Source of the DNA: Flavobacterium psychrophilum
GTDB taxonomy: Bacteria; Bacteroidota; Bacteroidia; Flavobacteriales; Flavobacteriaceae
Length of the DNA stretch: 41,271 nt
NCBI GenBank assembly: GCA_943325515.2
Contig: CALPPS020000011.1
Span: 1-41,271 of the forward strand
Direction: 5' to 3'
Below, piece after piece: positions 25,734 to 33,503 of this stretch. Numbering within the stretch: the first letter of the stretch is position 1; every line of letters starts with the position of its first letter. Both the position numbers and the translations under genes were made by a program. The notes under the pieces are model-generated. The model was not told the origin of the DNA, did not search any database, and saw only the letters and a list, made by a program, of their open reading frames with translations.

Positions 25734-26000
25734 ATGGGAAGTGTTAAAAATTTAAAAAAAGACATCAATTTTGTTTTAGGAGATATTATTGAAGCAGTAT
25801 ACATTTATGAAATGACTTCTTCAGGAAAACCATCTGATAAAACAAACGCTATTATTGATGAAGCAATTGAGTCTTTTGATGGTTTAATTACTAAAGTGAA
25901 TGCTAAAAACGTAGAAAATAAAAAAGCACACTTCAAACAAATCAATGTTGAATTAGAACAAACTGCAAATCAATTGGTTGAAAAAATCAATGCTTTGTAA
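25734..26000 (+). CDS. Conserved small alpha-helical protein of unknown function (88 residues)
   Basis: Starts MGSVKNLKKDINFVLGDIIE and is almost entirely helical, with heptad-like spacing of Leu and Ile from residue 50 on (LITKVNAKN, then VELEQTANQLVEKINAL). It has no Cys, signal or membrane segment. I recall close relatives at this spot in flavobacteria but no function. The strong promoter directly in front and the highly polar composition suggest a well-expressed cytosolic protein. The tRNA-Thr gene follows after 78 nt with its own promoter. Confidence 0.7.
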   Translation: MGSVKNLKKDINFVLGDIIEAVYIYEMTSSGKPSDKTNAIIDEAIESFDGLITKVNAKNVENKKAHFKQINVELEQTANQLVEKINAL

Positions 26001-26032
26001 TTAGAAAAAACAATAAAAAAGTGTAAAAATAT

Positions 26033-26063
26033 TTTGGTGAATTAAATTTGACTTTTATATTTG
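26033..26063 (+). promoter_or_regulatory. Promoter of the tRNA-Thr gene
   Basis: TTTG (26033-26036), a 19-nt spacer and TATATTTG (26056-26063) match the Bacteroidota -33/-7 consensus fully, ending 15 nt before the tRNA. Confidence 0.8.
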
Positions 26064-26078
26064 TACTCACATTGAGAC

Positions 26079-26152
26079 GCCAGCGTAGCTCAGTTGGCTA
26101 GAGCAGCTGATTTGTAATCAGCAGGTCGTGGGTTCGAGTCCCTCCGCCGGCT
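26079..26152 (+). tRNA. tRNA-Thr (anticodon UGU)
   Basis: A 74-nt cloverleaf: acceptor GCCAGCG/CGCCGGC, D-arm GCTC..GAGC, anticodon arm GCTGA-TTTGTAA-TCAGC giving anticodon TGT (Thr, ACA codons), and T-arm with TTCGAGT. The 3' CCA is not encoded. The acceptor stem has an A-C mismatch at its fourth pair (A26082 against C26148); close relatives have G there, to my knowledge. It is flanked by a full promoter upstream and a strong hairpin downstream, so it is a single-gene unit. Confidence 0.93.
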
Positions 26153-26159
26153 CAATAAT

Positions 26160-26190
26160 AAAACCATTACTTTATAGTGATGGTTTTTTT
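26160..26190 (+). terminator. Terminator of tRNA-Thr
   Basis: AAAACCATTAC, a 6-nt loop and GTGATGGTTTT form an 11-bp stem (one G-U pair) with a run of seven T's at the end, 8 nt after the tRNA. Confidence 0.85.
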
Positions 26191-26258
26191 GTTTTAAATT
26201 ACTTCCCTGTAAACAGTTTCTATTCTATATCTTTATCCGCTTTTTAAAAAAGAAAATT

Positions 26259-27152
26259 ATGTTTGAAAATAAAGTATTGAAAGGAGTTTTTCTGGTTGGA
26301 CTTGGAGCTACAAGCTATGGAATGCTAGCTACTTTTGTAAAATTAGCTTATGATGAAAACTATACTACAGCAGAAGTGACTTCTTCTCAGTTTATTTTAG
26401 GAATACTTGGTTTATTACTAATAAATTTTTTTCAAAAAAACAGAAATAAAGGAACTGTAATCAAAGCTTCAAGAAAAAATATTTTTCAATTAATGATAGC
26501 TGGAACCTCTTTAGGAATGACAAGTGTTTTTTATTATTTAGCAGTAAAATATATTCCAGTGTCTATTGGTATCGTCTTGTTGATGCAAACGGTTTGGATG
26601 AGTGTTTTACTCGAATGGTTTTTAGACAAAAAAGCACCTTCATTGCAAAAAATACTTTCGGTAATTATTGTTTTATTCGGAACTATTTTAGCAACCAATC
26701 TATTAAGTTCAACTATTGAATTGGATTGGAGAGGAATTATTTGGGGAATGTTAGCAGCAGCTTCTTTTACAACTACTATGTTTACCTCTAACAGAATTGC
26801 TACAGGAATTTCTGCCTCACAAAGAAGTTTATATATGTTGCTTGGTGGAGCGATAATTGTTTTTGGTTTTGCACTTTTTACACAAGTAACACCTTTTAAT
26901 TTTGGTATTTTTGCAAAATGGGGAATAGTGTTAGCTTTATTCGGAACAGTTATTCCACCTATCTTATTAAATGCTGGTTTTCCATTAACTGGTATAGGTT
27001 TAGGTAGCATAGTTTCCTCTCTCGAATTACCTGTTTCTGTTACAATGGCTTTTTTTATTCTTAACGAAAATGTAATTTTATCTCAATGGATTGGAATAAT
27101 ATTGATCATTCTAGCTATTGTAATTATGAATATTAATTTTAAGAAGCATTAA
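26259..27152 (+). CDS. EamA/RhaT-type drug/metabolite transporter
   Basis: A 297-residue inner-membrane protein with ten hydrophobic helices in two five-helix halves, as in EamA (DMT) proteins. Typical features are VGLGATSYGMLATFVKLAYD at the start, FYYLAVKYIPVSIGIVLLM at the end of the first half, and PPILLNAGFPLTGIGLGSIV in the second. It probably exports or imports an amino acid-like or small organic metabolite; the substrate is unreadable. The alkB start lies 2 nt past its stop, so the two are cotranscribed. No partner gene gives a function. Confidence 0.85.
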   Translation: MFENKVLKGVFLVGLGATSYGMLATFVKLAYDENYTTAEVTSSQFILGILGLLLINFFQKNRNKGTVIKASRKNIFQLMIAGTSLGMTSVFYYLAVKYIPVSIGIVLLMQTVWMSVLLEWFLDKKAPSLQKILSVIIVLFGTILATNLLSSTIELDWRGIIWGMLAAASFTTTMFTSNRIATGISASQRSLYMLLGGAIIVFGFALFTQVTPFNFGIFAKWGIVLALFGTVIPPILLNAGFPLTGIGLGSIVSSLELPVSVTMAFFILNENVILSQWIGIILIILAIVIMNINFKKH

Positions 27153-27154
27153 TT

Positions 27155-27757
27155 TTGAATTCATTGTTCCCTTCAAAAAATATACATTTTGATTTTCCCG
27201 ATTCAGACATTGAGTATTATCCAAACTTCTTTGATAATAATCGTGCTAACGAATTATTTAAGAAATTGCAACAAGAAATTCCTTGGCAACAAGATGATAT
27301 TACTGTCTTTGGAAAAACTTATCCTCAACCAAGATTGACAGCACTTTTTGGGAATGAAGGAAAACCATACGCTTATTCAAATATTGTCATGCACCCCAAA
27401 CCTTGGAATCCTTTATTGATGTATATCAAAAACGAAATTGAAGCGGTTTGTGATGAAAATTTCACTACCGTTTTACTAAATCAGTATCGCGACGGAAAAG
27501 ACAGCAATGGCTGGCATGCTGATAATGAAAAGGAATTAGGGAGCAATCCAGTTATTGCTTCTGTAAGTTTTGGAACAGAACGATTTTTTCATTTGCAACA
27601 CAATATTTTGAAAGACCAAAAACTAAAAATAAATCTAGAGCACGGAAGTTTATTGTTGATGAAAGGCACTACGCAGCATTTTTGGAAACATCAAATTCCT
27701 AAAACTTCTAAAATAATTGGACCAAGAATAAATCTCACTTTCCGAATTATCAAATAA
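27155..27757 (+). CDS. alkB: Alpha-ketoglutarate-dependent DNA/RNA dioxygenase AlkB
   Basis: A 200-residue AlkB-fold enzyme that removes alkyl adducts from DNA or RNA bases by oxidation. The iron ligands are H121 and D123 in NGWHADNEKE and H179 in FWKHQIPKT. R191 and R197 in GPRINLTFR bind 2-oxoglutarate. TTG at 27155 is taken as the start because it lies 2 nt after the transporter stop and gives a family-like N-terminus (MNSLFPSKN). The coupling with the transporter is tight, but the relation is unclear. Confidence 0.92.
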   Translation: MNSLFPSKNIHFDFPDSDIEYYPNFFDNNRANELFKKLQQEIPWQQDDITVFGKTYPQPRLTALFGNEGKPYAYSNIVMHPKPWNPLLMYIKNEIEAVCDENFTTVLLNQYRDGKDSNGWHADNEKELGSNPVIASVSFGTERFFHLQHNILKDQKLKINLEHGSLLLMKGTTQHFWKHQIPKTSKIIGPRINLTFRIIK

Positions 27758-27767
27758 TACTATTTGT

Positions 27768-27775
27768 TACATTTG
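27768..27775 (+). promoter_or_regulatory. -7 element TACATTTG for the hydroxylase gene
   Basis: TACATTTG matches TAnnTTTG 17 nt before the ATG at 27792. No -33 TTTG at regular spacing was found. Confidence 0.4.
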
Positions 27776-27791
27776 AAATAAATATACAAAT

Positions 27792-28616
27792 ATGAACGAA
27801 ATAATTAATTATTTTTCGAGTATTCCATCTTCTCATAGAGCTATGATTTTAGCAGGAGGAATTGCGTTTTTTTGGTTGATAGAAACTGCCGTGCCTTTTT
27901 TAAAATTTAAGTATAATAAATGGCAACATGCTGGTATCAATATTTTTTTTACTGTAACAACGATTATTGTCAATTTTTGCTTAGCCTTAATTTTGCTAAA
28001 AACTGCTAATTGGACAACTGAAAATCACTTTGGCATATTGAACTGGTTGTCAGGTTTTAATCCATGGATTTATACTATTGTTGGATTGTTACTTTTAGAT
28101 TTAATTGGTGCTTATACGGTGCATTTTGTAGAGCATAAAGTAAAATTTCTTTGGCGTTTTCATTTGGTACATCATACGGACACATTTATTGATACTACTT
28201 CCGCCAATCGTCATCATCCTGGAGAAAGTGTTTTGCGATTTATTTTTACAACGCTAGGAGCTTTAATGGTTGGATGTCCAATGTGGATGGTTTTTTTATA
28301 CCAAACAATGTCTGTTATTGCCACCCAATTCAATCATGCTAACATTATTTTACCAAAAAAGCTAGATAATTTTATAAGTTATTTAATTGTTTCGCCCGAT
28401 ATGCATAAAGTGCATCACCACTATGTTTTGCCCTACACAGATAGCAATTATGGTAACATTTTTTCCGTTTGGGATAGATTATTTGGAACCTTCAAAACTC
28501 TAGACAGAGATAAACTTATTTATGGGGTTGACACACACATGAACCCAGAAGAGAATAACAAACTGGTTAATTTACTAGCCATCCCTTTTCAAAAATATCG
28601 CTCCCCAAATACATAA
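27792..28616 (+). CDS. Sterol desaturase/fatty acid hydroxylase family membrane protein
   Basis: The 274-residue protein has four to five membrane helices and the histidine clusters of the di-iron fatty acid hydroxylase superfamily: HFVEH followed by FHLVHHTD, NRHHPGE, and HKVHHHY near residue 202. These bind two irons for O2-dependent hydroxylation or desaturation of lipids or carotenoids in the membrane. No redox partner gene is adjacent. In Bacteroidota such genes have been linked to carotenoid or fatty acid modification; which applies here cannot be read from the sequence. It is monocistronic, with its own -7-like box. Confidence 0.85.
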   Translation: MNEIINYFSSIPSSHRAMILAGGIAFFWLIETAVPFLKFKYNKWQHAGINIFFTVTTIIVNFCLALILLKTANWTTENHFGILNWLSGFNPWIYTIVGLLLLDLIGAYTVHFVEHKVKFLWRFHLVHHTDTFIDTTSANRHHPGESVLRFIFTTLGALMVGCPMWMVFLYQTMSVIATQFNHANIILPKKLDNFISYLIVSPDMHKVHHHYVLPYTDSNYGNIFSVWDRLFGTFKTLDRDKLIYGVDTHMNPEENNKLVNLLAIPFQKYRSPNT

Positions 28617-28719
28617 TTGTAGAAAAAAAATATATGCTTTTGAAAACTAATTATTTTTTTTATTAATATTGGGTTTGAATTAATCAACGGAAATCTATTT
28701 AAAAAATACTTTTACAGCA

Positions 28720-28995
28720 ATGAAAAAAAGTAAATTATCAGAATTTAATAACGAACAAATCGAAAGAGTTGTCAGTATGGCTCAAGAGGAAAGAAGACCT
28801 TTTGAAGTAATTAAAGAGGAATTTGGACTTACTGAAAATGAAGTCACCGAATTAATGCGTAAACGTCTTACCAAAGATAAATTTGAACTTTGGAAAAAGA
28901 AAGCCGCAGGAAGTAAACCAAAACCAAAACCAATTATCGATGATTTTGATGAAGATTTAGACAGTAAATATTATATTAAAAATAAATTTGATTAG
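28720..28995 (+). CDS. DUF2805 / TIGR03643 family protein
   Basis: A 91-residue protein: a helix-turn-helix-like N-terminal half (FNNEQIERVVSMAQEER, FEVIKEEFGLTENEVTELMR) and then RLTKDKFELWKKKAAG, the signature of the family. The tail is acidic with Lys-Pro repeats (KPKPKP, DDFDEDLDS). Function is unknown; the HTH-like part suggests nucleic-acid binding, but no experimental role is known to me. It ends in a strong terminator, so it is a single-gene unit. Confidence 0.8.
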   Translation: MKKSKLSEFNNEQIERVVSMAQEERRPFEVIKEEFGLTENEVTELMRKRLTKDKFELWKKKAAGSKPKPKPIIDDFDEDLDSKYYIKNKFD

Positions 28996-28997
28996 TA

Positions 28998-29028
28998 AAA
29001 AAACTCTTGTTTATCAAGAGTTTTTTTT
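28998..29028 (+). terminator. Terminator of the DUF2805 gene
   Basis: AAAAAACTCTTG, a TTTAT loop and CAAGAGTTTTTT form a perfect 12-bp stem that ends in a T run. Confidence 0.85.
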
Positions 29029-29081
29029 GTGGTATTTAGTTAATCATCTCTAAAAGGTTAAAATCAATTGTAACTATTGAT

Positions 29082-29089
29082 TACTTTTG
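29082..29089 (+). promoter_or_regulatory. -7 element TACTTTTG for the M61 peptidase gene
   Basis: TACTTTTG fits TAnnTTTG and lies 32 nt before the ATG at 29122. No -33 box at the normal spacing was found. Confidence 0.4.
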
Positions 29090-29121
29090 ATGACTTATTC
29101 AAAAAATAAATTTATTCAAAT

Positions 29122-30996
29122 ATGAAAAAACTAATTCTTAGTGCCGTTTTTGTACTATCGCTAGTCACTTTTAATGCAACGGCACAAAAAAAATCTTCAG
29201 CAAAATCAGTTGAGAAAGAACAAGTAAAAATAACTATAGATTTAAACCAAGTGAAAGATGATAAAGTGATGGTAACGATTACTCCGCCAAAATTCACTTC
29301 AAATGAGATTATTTTTCATATTCCTAAAACAGTACCTGGAACTTATTCTACAGACAATTACGGAAAACTGATTGATGATTTGAAAGCTTTTGATAAATCA
29401 GGAAAAGAAATTCTGACCTCAAAAACAGACGACAATTCATGGAAAATTACTAATGCAAAAGCATTAAATACTATAACCTATTGGGTAAATGATACCTATG
29501 ATACCGAAAAAGGAGGTGGATTTGGCAAAGAAGATATTTTTTCTCCAGCAGGAAGTAATATTTTGGAAGGCAAAAGTTTTATGCTAAATACACATTGTTT
29601 TATAGGTTATTTTGACGGGAAAAAAGAAATTCAACAAAATGTCACTATTTTGCATCCAGCAACGCTTTTTGGTGCTACCTCTATGATAGATATTGATAAA
29701 AGCGATACAGTAGATAATTTTATTACTTCACGTTATTTTGAATTAGGAGACAATCCAATAATGTATTCAAAACCTGATTATGAAACCTTTACAGTTGATG
29801 GAATGCAAATTCTTTTCAGTGTTTATTCTCCTACTGGAACGCATACTGCCAAATCATTGTTGCCCGATTTGGAAAAAACAATGCGCGCACAAAAAGCCTT
29901 TTTAGGTTCAATTAATACCAACAAACGATACACAGTTTTGTTATATCTTTCAGATATGCAAGGCAATGACGCCAAGGGTTTTGGAGCTTTAGAGCACCAC
30001 ACTTCTACAACAGTATGTTTTCCTGATATGATGCCTACAGAAGCTTTGGGCGAACAAATTAAAGATGTTGTATCTCACGAATTTTTTCATACAGTGACTC
30101 CATTAAGCATTCATTCTAAAGAAATTCAATATTTCGATTACAACGACCCAAAAATGTCAAAGCACCTATGGATGTATGAAGGCGTTACTGAATATTTTGC
30201 GAATCTATTCCAAGTAAATCAAGGATTAATTGACTCTGATGAGTTTTACCAAAGGATGTCAGGCAAAATAAATAATGCATCCAATCTAAATGACACGATG
30301 TCTTTCACAGAAATGAGTGCTAATGTTTTGGTTGAACCCTACAAAGACCAATACTTAAATGTTTACGAAAAAGGAGCATTGATAGGAATGTGTATTGATA
30401 TTATTATTCGCGAAAAAAGTAATGGAGAAAGAGGCATTTTAGATTTGATGAAAAAATTATCCAAAGAATATGGTCCGTCAAAACCATTCAATGACGAGGA
30501 ACTTTTCGCTAAAATAGTTTCATTAACCTATCCAGAAATAGGCGAGTTTTTAAATACTTATGTAGCAGGACAAACACCAATTCCTTATGAAGTATATTTT
30601 GCGAAAGTAGGTGTTACTAAAACCAAAATTCAAACACCCGTAAATCCCTTTTTGAAAGATCAATCAACACCTTTTATTACTGTAAATCCTACTACTAAAG
30701 AAATAATGATAATTCCTAGCGATGATTTAAACGGCTTTATGACGAATCTAGGTTTGAAAGGTGATGATATTATTGAGTCTATCAATAATAAATCATATAA
30801 TCTTGATAACATCTATGATTTGATAATAGAAAGTCAAAACTGGAAATCAGGAGATGCTATCACTTTAAAAATCAAAAGAGATGGAGTAGGACAAACTATT
30901 AACGGTGAAGTAAAATTAGACACAGAAGAAGAAGAAGGATACAAAATGTCGGATACTTCCAAAGAAAAACTAAACACGGCTTGGTTAAAAGGATAA
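29122..30996 (+). CDS. M61 family metallopeptidase (glycyl aminopeptidase type) with C-terminal PDZ domain
   Basis: A 624-residue secreted protein with a cleavable signal (MKKLILSAVFVLSLVTFNATAQ). The central gluzincin domain has GALEHHTST (288-296), zinc motif HEFFH (319-323) and third ligand E353 in MYEGVTEYFA. The C-terminal region from about residue 545 holds a PDZ-like domain (LGLKGDDIIESINNKSY). M61 peptidases act in the periplasm or outside the cell and remove N-terminal glycine or alanine from peptides. Its size is normal for the family. It is monocistronic between a terminator and an accessory island. Confidence 0.88.
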   Translation: MKKLILSAVFVLSLVTFNATAQKKSSAKSVEKEQVKITIDLNQVKDDKVMVTITPPKFTSNEIIFHIPKTVPGTYSTDNYGKLIDDLKAFDKSGKEILTSKTDDNSWKITNAKALNTITYWVNDTYDTEKGGGFGKEDIFSPAGSNILEGKSFMLNTHCFIGYFDGKKEIQQNVTILHPATLFGATSMIDIDKSDTVDNFITSRYFELGDNPIMYSKPDYETFTVDGMQILFSVYSPTGTHTAKSLLPDLEKTMRAQKAFLGSINTNKRYTVLLYLSDMQGNDAKGFGALEHHTSTTVCFPDMMPTEALGEQIKDVVSHEFFHTVTPLSIHSKEIQYFDYNDPKMSKHLWMYEGVTEYFANLFQVNQGLIDSDEFYQRMSGKINNASNLNDTMSFTEMSANVLVEPYKDQYLNVYEKGALIGMCIDIIIREKSNGERGILDLMKKLSKEYGPSKPFNDEELFAKIVSLTYPEIGEFLNTYVAGQTPIPYEVYFAKVGVTKTKIQTPVNPFLKDQSTPFITVNPTTKEIMIIPSDDLNGFMTNLGLKGDDIIESINNKSYNLDNIYDLIIESQNWKSGDAITLKIKRDGVGQTINGEVKLDTEEEEGYKMSDTSKEKLNTAWLKG

Positions 30997-31006
30997 TTTT
31001 CAGTTT

Positions 31007-31031
31007 GCAGTTTTCAGTTTTCAGTCTCAGT
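31007..31031 (+). repeat. CAGTTTTCAGTT-type intergenic repeat
   Basis: A run of CAGTTTTCAG and GCAGTTTTCAG words in the 200-nt spacer after the M61 gene. Such words occur widely in flavobacterial intergenic DNA. The rest of the spacer (31032-31196) shows no gene I can support. Confidence 0.4.
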
Positions 31032-31196
31032 TTATTTGGTTTTGTAAAGATAAACTATTTTTTTTATTGAATATTGTGGCTGAAAAATGTTTATTCTTAT
31101 GTTTCGCATCAGTTAGTGATCCCCGTCAACATACTAGAGATGCTTGTGTAAATAATGTATTAATAAAATTATATAAGCAACTTATGACTCTATAAA

Positions 31197-31559
31197 TTAT
31201 GGTCGGCTTTGATCAAACTTGGTAATCAAGAAATCTATTTTTTTGTTTAAATCATCAAACAAATTATTGGGTGCTTTGATGGTTATTTCAAAAGCATTTA
31301 TCGGATTATCTTTATTGTCAGCATTATTCACAATGTTGGTAACCCTTAGTTCACTATCATAAATTTCTTCTTTATTTACTTGAAGCACTTTGGCAAATCG
31401 TTCCCATTCCTTTTCCGAAATAGTTACTTTGCCAGTTTCTCTTCTGCTGTATTGCGATTGATCCATGGCTGCTTTTTCAGCAAAAAGTGTTTGTTTATAT
31501 CCTTTAGCGATTCTCATTTTTTTATGTTTTTCTTTTGGTATAAAAGGGGCGTTTTTCAT
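31197..31559 (-). CDS. XRE-family helix-turn-helix transcriptional regulator
   Basis: A 120-residue protein with an XRE/lambda-repressor-like HTH in residues 10-65: MRIAKGYKQTLFAEKAAMDQ, SQYSRRETGKVTISEKEWER, then FAKVLQVNKEEIY. The C-terminal half (about 75-120) is helical with LFDDLNKKIDFLI, suited to dimerisation. No protease or ligand domain is visible. It diverges from a secreted-protein gene across a spacer that carries three 20-bp direct repeats, which are the natural candidates for its binding sites. It is therefore probably a local regulator, perhaps of its own transcription and of the downstream genes. Confidence 0.82.
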   Translation of the reverse strand: MKNAPFIPKEKHKKMRIAKGYKQTLFAEKAAMDQSQYSRRETGKVTISEKEWERFAKVLQVNKEEIYDSELRVTNIVNNADNKDNPINAFEITIKAPNNLFDDLNKKIDFLITKFDQSRP

Positions 31560-31608
31560 ATCATTTATATTTATTATAATAAAAATAATAAATTATGTTT
31601 TACTTCAC

Positions 31609-31672
31609 ACATATATGCTTAAAAAATTACATATATGCTCAAAAATTCACATATATGCTCAAAAAATCACAT
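31609..31672 (+). repeat. Three 20-bp direct repeats plus partial fourth (possible operator array)
   Basis: Units start at 31609, 31629 and 31649 with the shared core ACATATATGCT(T/C)AAAAA, exactly 20 bp apart; a partial fourth (ACATTGTTAT) starts at 31669. The spacing is about two helical turns, so all copies lie on one face of the DNA. The array is in the spacer between the XRE regulator and the secreted-protein gene, which suggests protein binding sites. Confidence 0.65.
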
Positions 31673-31728
31673 TGTTATATTCAAGTATATCGTGCAATTT
31701 TACCATATCAAAATATCTCGAGAAAAGT

Positions 31729-31757
31729 TTTGTTAAAAGAAAAAATGTATAATTTTA
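31729..31757 (+). promoter_or_regulatory. Possible promoter of the secreted-protein gene at 31770
   Basis: TTTG (31729-31732), a 17-nt spacer and TAATTTTA (31750-31757) fit the consensus except for the last base of the -7 box. The repeat array ends about 57 nt upstream of the -33 box. Confidence 0.4.
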
Positions 31758-31769
31758 AAACAATTAAAA

Positions 31770-32582
31770 ATGAAAAAATTAATTTTTGGCTTGATAGCCA
31801 TGGTAGTGTTAGGATTTGTTGGGAATGCCCAAAAAAAGTTATCAGCAGAAGACCATGAACGTCTTCAAGAAATTGTAAAAAAAGTAACCAGTATTGCCGA
31901 AGAAAAGAAAAGTATTGTTACTTTTGATTTAGTTTACAAAGAAGGATTTACAAATAACGTTTTTACCGTTGATGAAGAAGGAGCTTTAGCAAAAGAATTA
32001 GCCAGCTCTATGGAATCAGAAGCTTTCAACGCTTTGAAAGCCAATGTAAGATTGACTTTCTCAAATAGTGATTTTGTGGTTTTAGCAACAGATGATATTA
32101 ACAAGATTGGAAATGCAACATTAGCTACTGCAAAAGAAAGAGCAGTTAGAGGGATTTATATACCAATGAGTTTAGAGAATTTAAGAATTAAATTAAAATT
32201 TTTGAAAATTGAAAGTTTGGATAAGATAAATGACCCTGCTAGTATTGGCGATTCTGATGTTGAAGAAGTAGAAGTAAACGTGAAATCTTTAAATCCATTT
32301 AAATTGTATTCCGAACAAATTGAAGAGGTGATAGCGAAAGACAAAACAAATGGTAATGAAACTTATGGTTATGTAATTAGAAATAATAATGCTGATAGAT
32401 GGAGCATACAACATGGTTATTTCTACAATGCAGGTTCCAAATGCTTTATATATGGAACTTTGATCACTGATGATAGAGGTGCTACTTACTTTATTCCTGC
32501 CTCTCTTTCTACAAGACAAACACTTCCAGACAAATGTGCAGGTTATAATGAAGCGTTTTGCAAACAAAAGAATAATAATTAA
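31770..32582 (+). CDS. Secreted protein of unknown function (270 residues)
   Basis: I do not recognise a family. The N-terminus is a signal peptide (MKKLIFGLIAMVVLGFVGNAQ). The mature part has a helical start rich in Lys and Glu, a middle with VRLTFSNSDFVVLATDDIN, and a C-terminal half with four or five beta-like strands (YGYVIRNNNADRWSIQHGYF, then CFIYGTLITDDRGATYFIPA). Three cysteines near the end (KCFIYG, DKCAG, FCKQ) could form a disulphide. It lies downstream of the XRE/20-bp repeat region and is followed by another secreted small protein, so it may be a regulated extracytoplasmic factor. Confidence 0.7.
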   Translation: MKKLIFGLIAMVVLGFVGNAQKKLSAEDHERLQEIVKKVTSIAEEKKSIVTFDLVYKEGFTNNVFTVDEEGALAKELASSMESEAFNALKANVRLTFSNSDFVVLATDDINKIGNATLATAKERAVRGIYIPMSLENLRIKLKFLKIESLDKINDPASIGDSDVEEVEVNVKSLNPFKLYSEQIEEVIAKDKTNGNETYGYVIRNNNADRWSIQHGYFYNAGSKCFIYGTLITDDRGATYFIPASLSTRQTLPDKCAGYNEAFCKQKNNN

Positions 32583-32608
32583 AAAATATAATAATAATTA
32601 AAAAATAT
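32571..32608 (+). repeat. 19-bp tandem duplication across a stop codon
   Basis: AATAATAATTAAAAAATAT is repeated head to tail, exactly (32571-32589 and 32590-32608). The TAA stop of the 31770 gene lies in the first copy. The second copy ends just before the next ATG at 32613. It looks like a recent slippage event. Confidence 0.7.
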
Positions 32609-32612
32609 AATA

Positions 32613-32945
32613 ATGAAATTGATTAAGGTCATTTATTTGGTAGTTTTTTTTAAATCTTCATTATCGTTTGCTCAAGTAAAAACAGATAATTTTATTAAAA
32701 AAGAAGAAATAAAAAGTAGTTTTACTGTAGAAGGTAATACGACAGATAATCAAGTGCGTAGTATTTTGAATAGTAAATCTGATCAATCAAAAGTTTATGT
32801 GTTTTTTGAAAATAAATTTTACACAATAGATACCTTAAAAAAAATTAAGAATGTTAATGATTACAATATGGAAATTATAAAATTTCCAGACAGTATATCA
32901 AAAGATATTAAAAGTTTATTTGTATTAAGGAAGAAAACAAATTAA
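32613..32945 (+). CDS. Small secreted protein of unknown function (110 residues)
   Basis: A signal peptide-like start (MKLIKVIYLVVFFKSSLSFAQ) is followed by about 89 residues with no known motif: mixed helices and strands, no cysteine, and several Lys-rich segments (KKEEIKSS, DTLKKIKNV). It directly follows the 270-residue secreted protein across the 19-bp duplication, so it is likely cotranscribed and perhaps a partner. Function unknown; a true product is supported by the signal and by the regular spacing rather than by homology. Confidence 0.55.
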   Translation: MKLIKVIYLVVFFKSSLSFAQVKTDNFIKKEEIKSSFTVEGNTTDNQVRSILNSKSDQSKVYVFFENKFYTIDTLKKIKNVNDYNMEIIKFPDSISKDIKSLFVLRKKTN

Positions 32946-33013
32946 TTTTTTTTCATTATATCCCTCACCATAACGATTATATTACTCGTAAACTAAATAA
33001 AAAGAACAATCCA

Positions 33014-33051
33014 AAACTAAACCGCTACTCATTTTGGTAGTGGTTTAGTTT
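33014..33051 (+). terminator. Hairpin after the secreted-protein pair
   Basis: AAACTAAACCGCTAC and GTAGTGGTTTAGTTT form a 15-bp stem (one G-U pair) with an 8-nt loop. The T tail is short (TTTC), so it may be a weak terminator or an mRNA-end stabiliser. It lies 19 nt before the next gene. Confidence 0.6.
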
Positions 33052-33069
33052 CTTAAAAAAATCATAGTC

Positions 33070-33468
33070 ATGAAATTAAAAATCTATTTAATTTCAGCTA
33101 TTCTCTTCCCTGTTTTTATGTTCTCACAAGGCGATGTAGGCAATGTTCTCAAAGGTGGCGAGCTGCTCTTGAGTGGTATTTCTATATTTAAATCAAAACG
33201 TGGCAATGACATAAACAGTGATGTGATAGAATCCGTTTGTATCAAAAACAAAATGGTTACTAAAATCACCTACAGAATAGCTGGTAAAAGCGATAACGGA
33301 GTAGATGTTAAGAAAGAACTCGTCATCCAAAAAGACAATAAAGAGTGTTTTGTGGAGCTGCCCAAAGGCACTTATACCTATGAAGTAGAACTGCCTGGCA
33401 AAGAACTCTACCGCAAAGGCGAGTATAAGTTTGATGACGATGTGGTCATCACCATTAAGCAAGATTAA
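33070..33468 (+). CDS. Small secreted protein of unknown function (132 residues)
   Basis: The product begins with a signal peptide (MKLKIYLISAILFPVFMFSQ). It continues with a helical start (VGNVLKGGELLLSGISIFK) and a beta-rich second half (ITYRIAGKSDNGVDVKKELV, then CFVELPKGTYTYEVELPGK) that reads like an immunoglobulin-like or beta-sandwich module. Two Cys are present (VCIKN, ECFVE). Base use looks less AT-rich than in the two genes before it. A strong hairpin precedes it and a terminator follows, so it is a unit of its own. No family recognised. Confidence 0.65.
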   Translation: MKLKIYLISAILFPVFMFSQGDVGNVLKGGELLLSGISIFKSKRGNDINSDVIESVCIKNKMVTKITYRIAGKSDNGVDVKKELVIQKDNKECFVELPKGTYTYEVELPGKELYRKGEYKFDDDVVITIKQD

Positions 33469-33471
33469 ACC

Positions 33472-33503
33472 AAAATCCCAAGATACTAGCTTGGGATTTT
33501 TTT
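33472..33503 (+). terminator. Terminator of the 33070 gene
   Basis: AAAATCCCAAG, a 7-nt loop and CTTGGGATTTT form a perfect 11-bp stem with a run of seven T's. Confidence 0.85.

Noticed and set aside
26534..27010. 158-codon antisense frame in the EamA gene
   Set aside because: Low complexity with many Ile, Pro and Lys codons that mirror membrane helix codons; no promoter or homology.
31609..31672. Possible CRISPR array
   Set aside because: The units are continuous 20-bp tandem copies with no unique spacers between them and no cas genes nearby.
31465..31858. Plus-strand frames across the XRE promoter and repeat array
   Set aside because: They read through the 20-bp repeats and the regulator's antisense strand; the translation is repetitive and signal-free.
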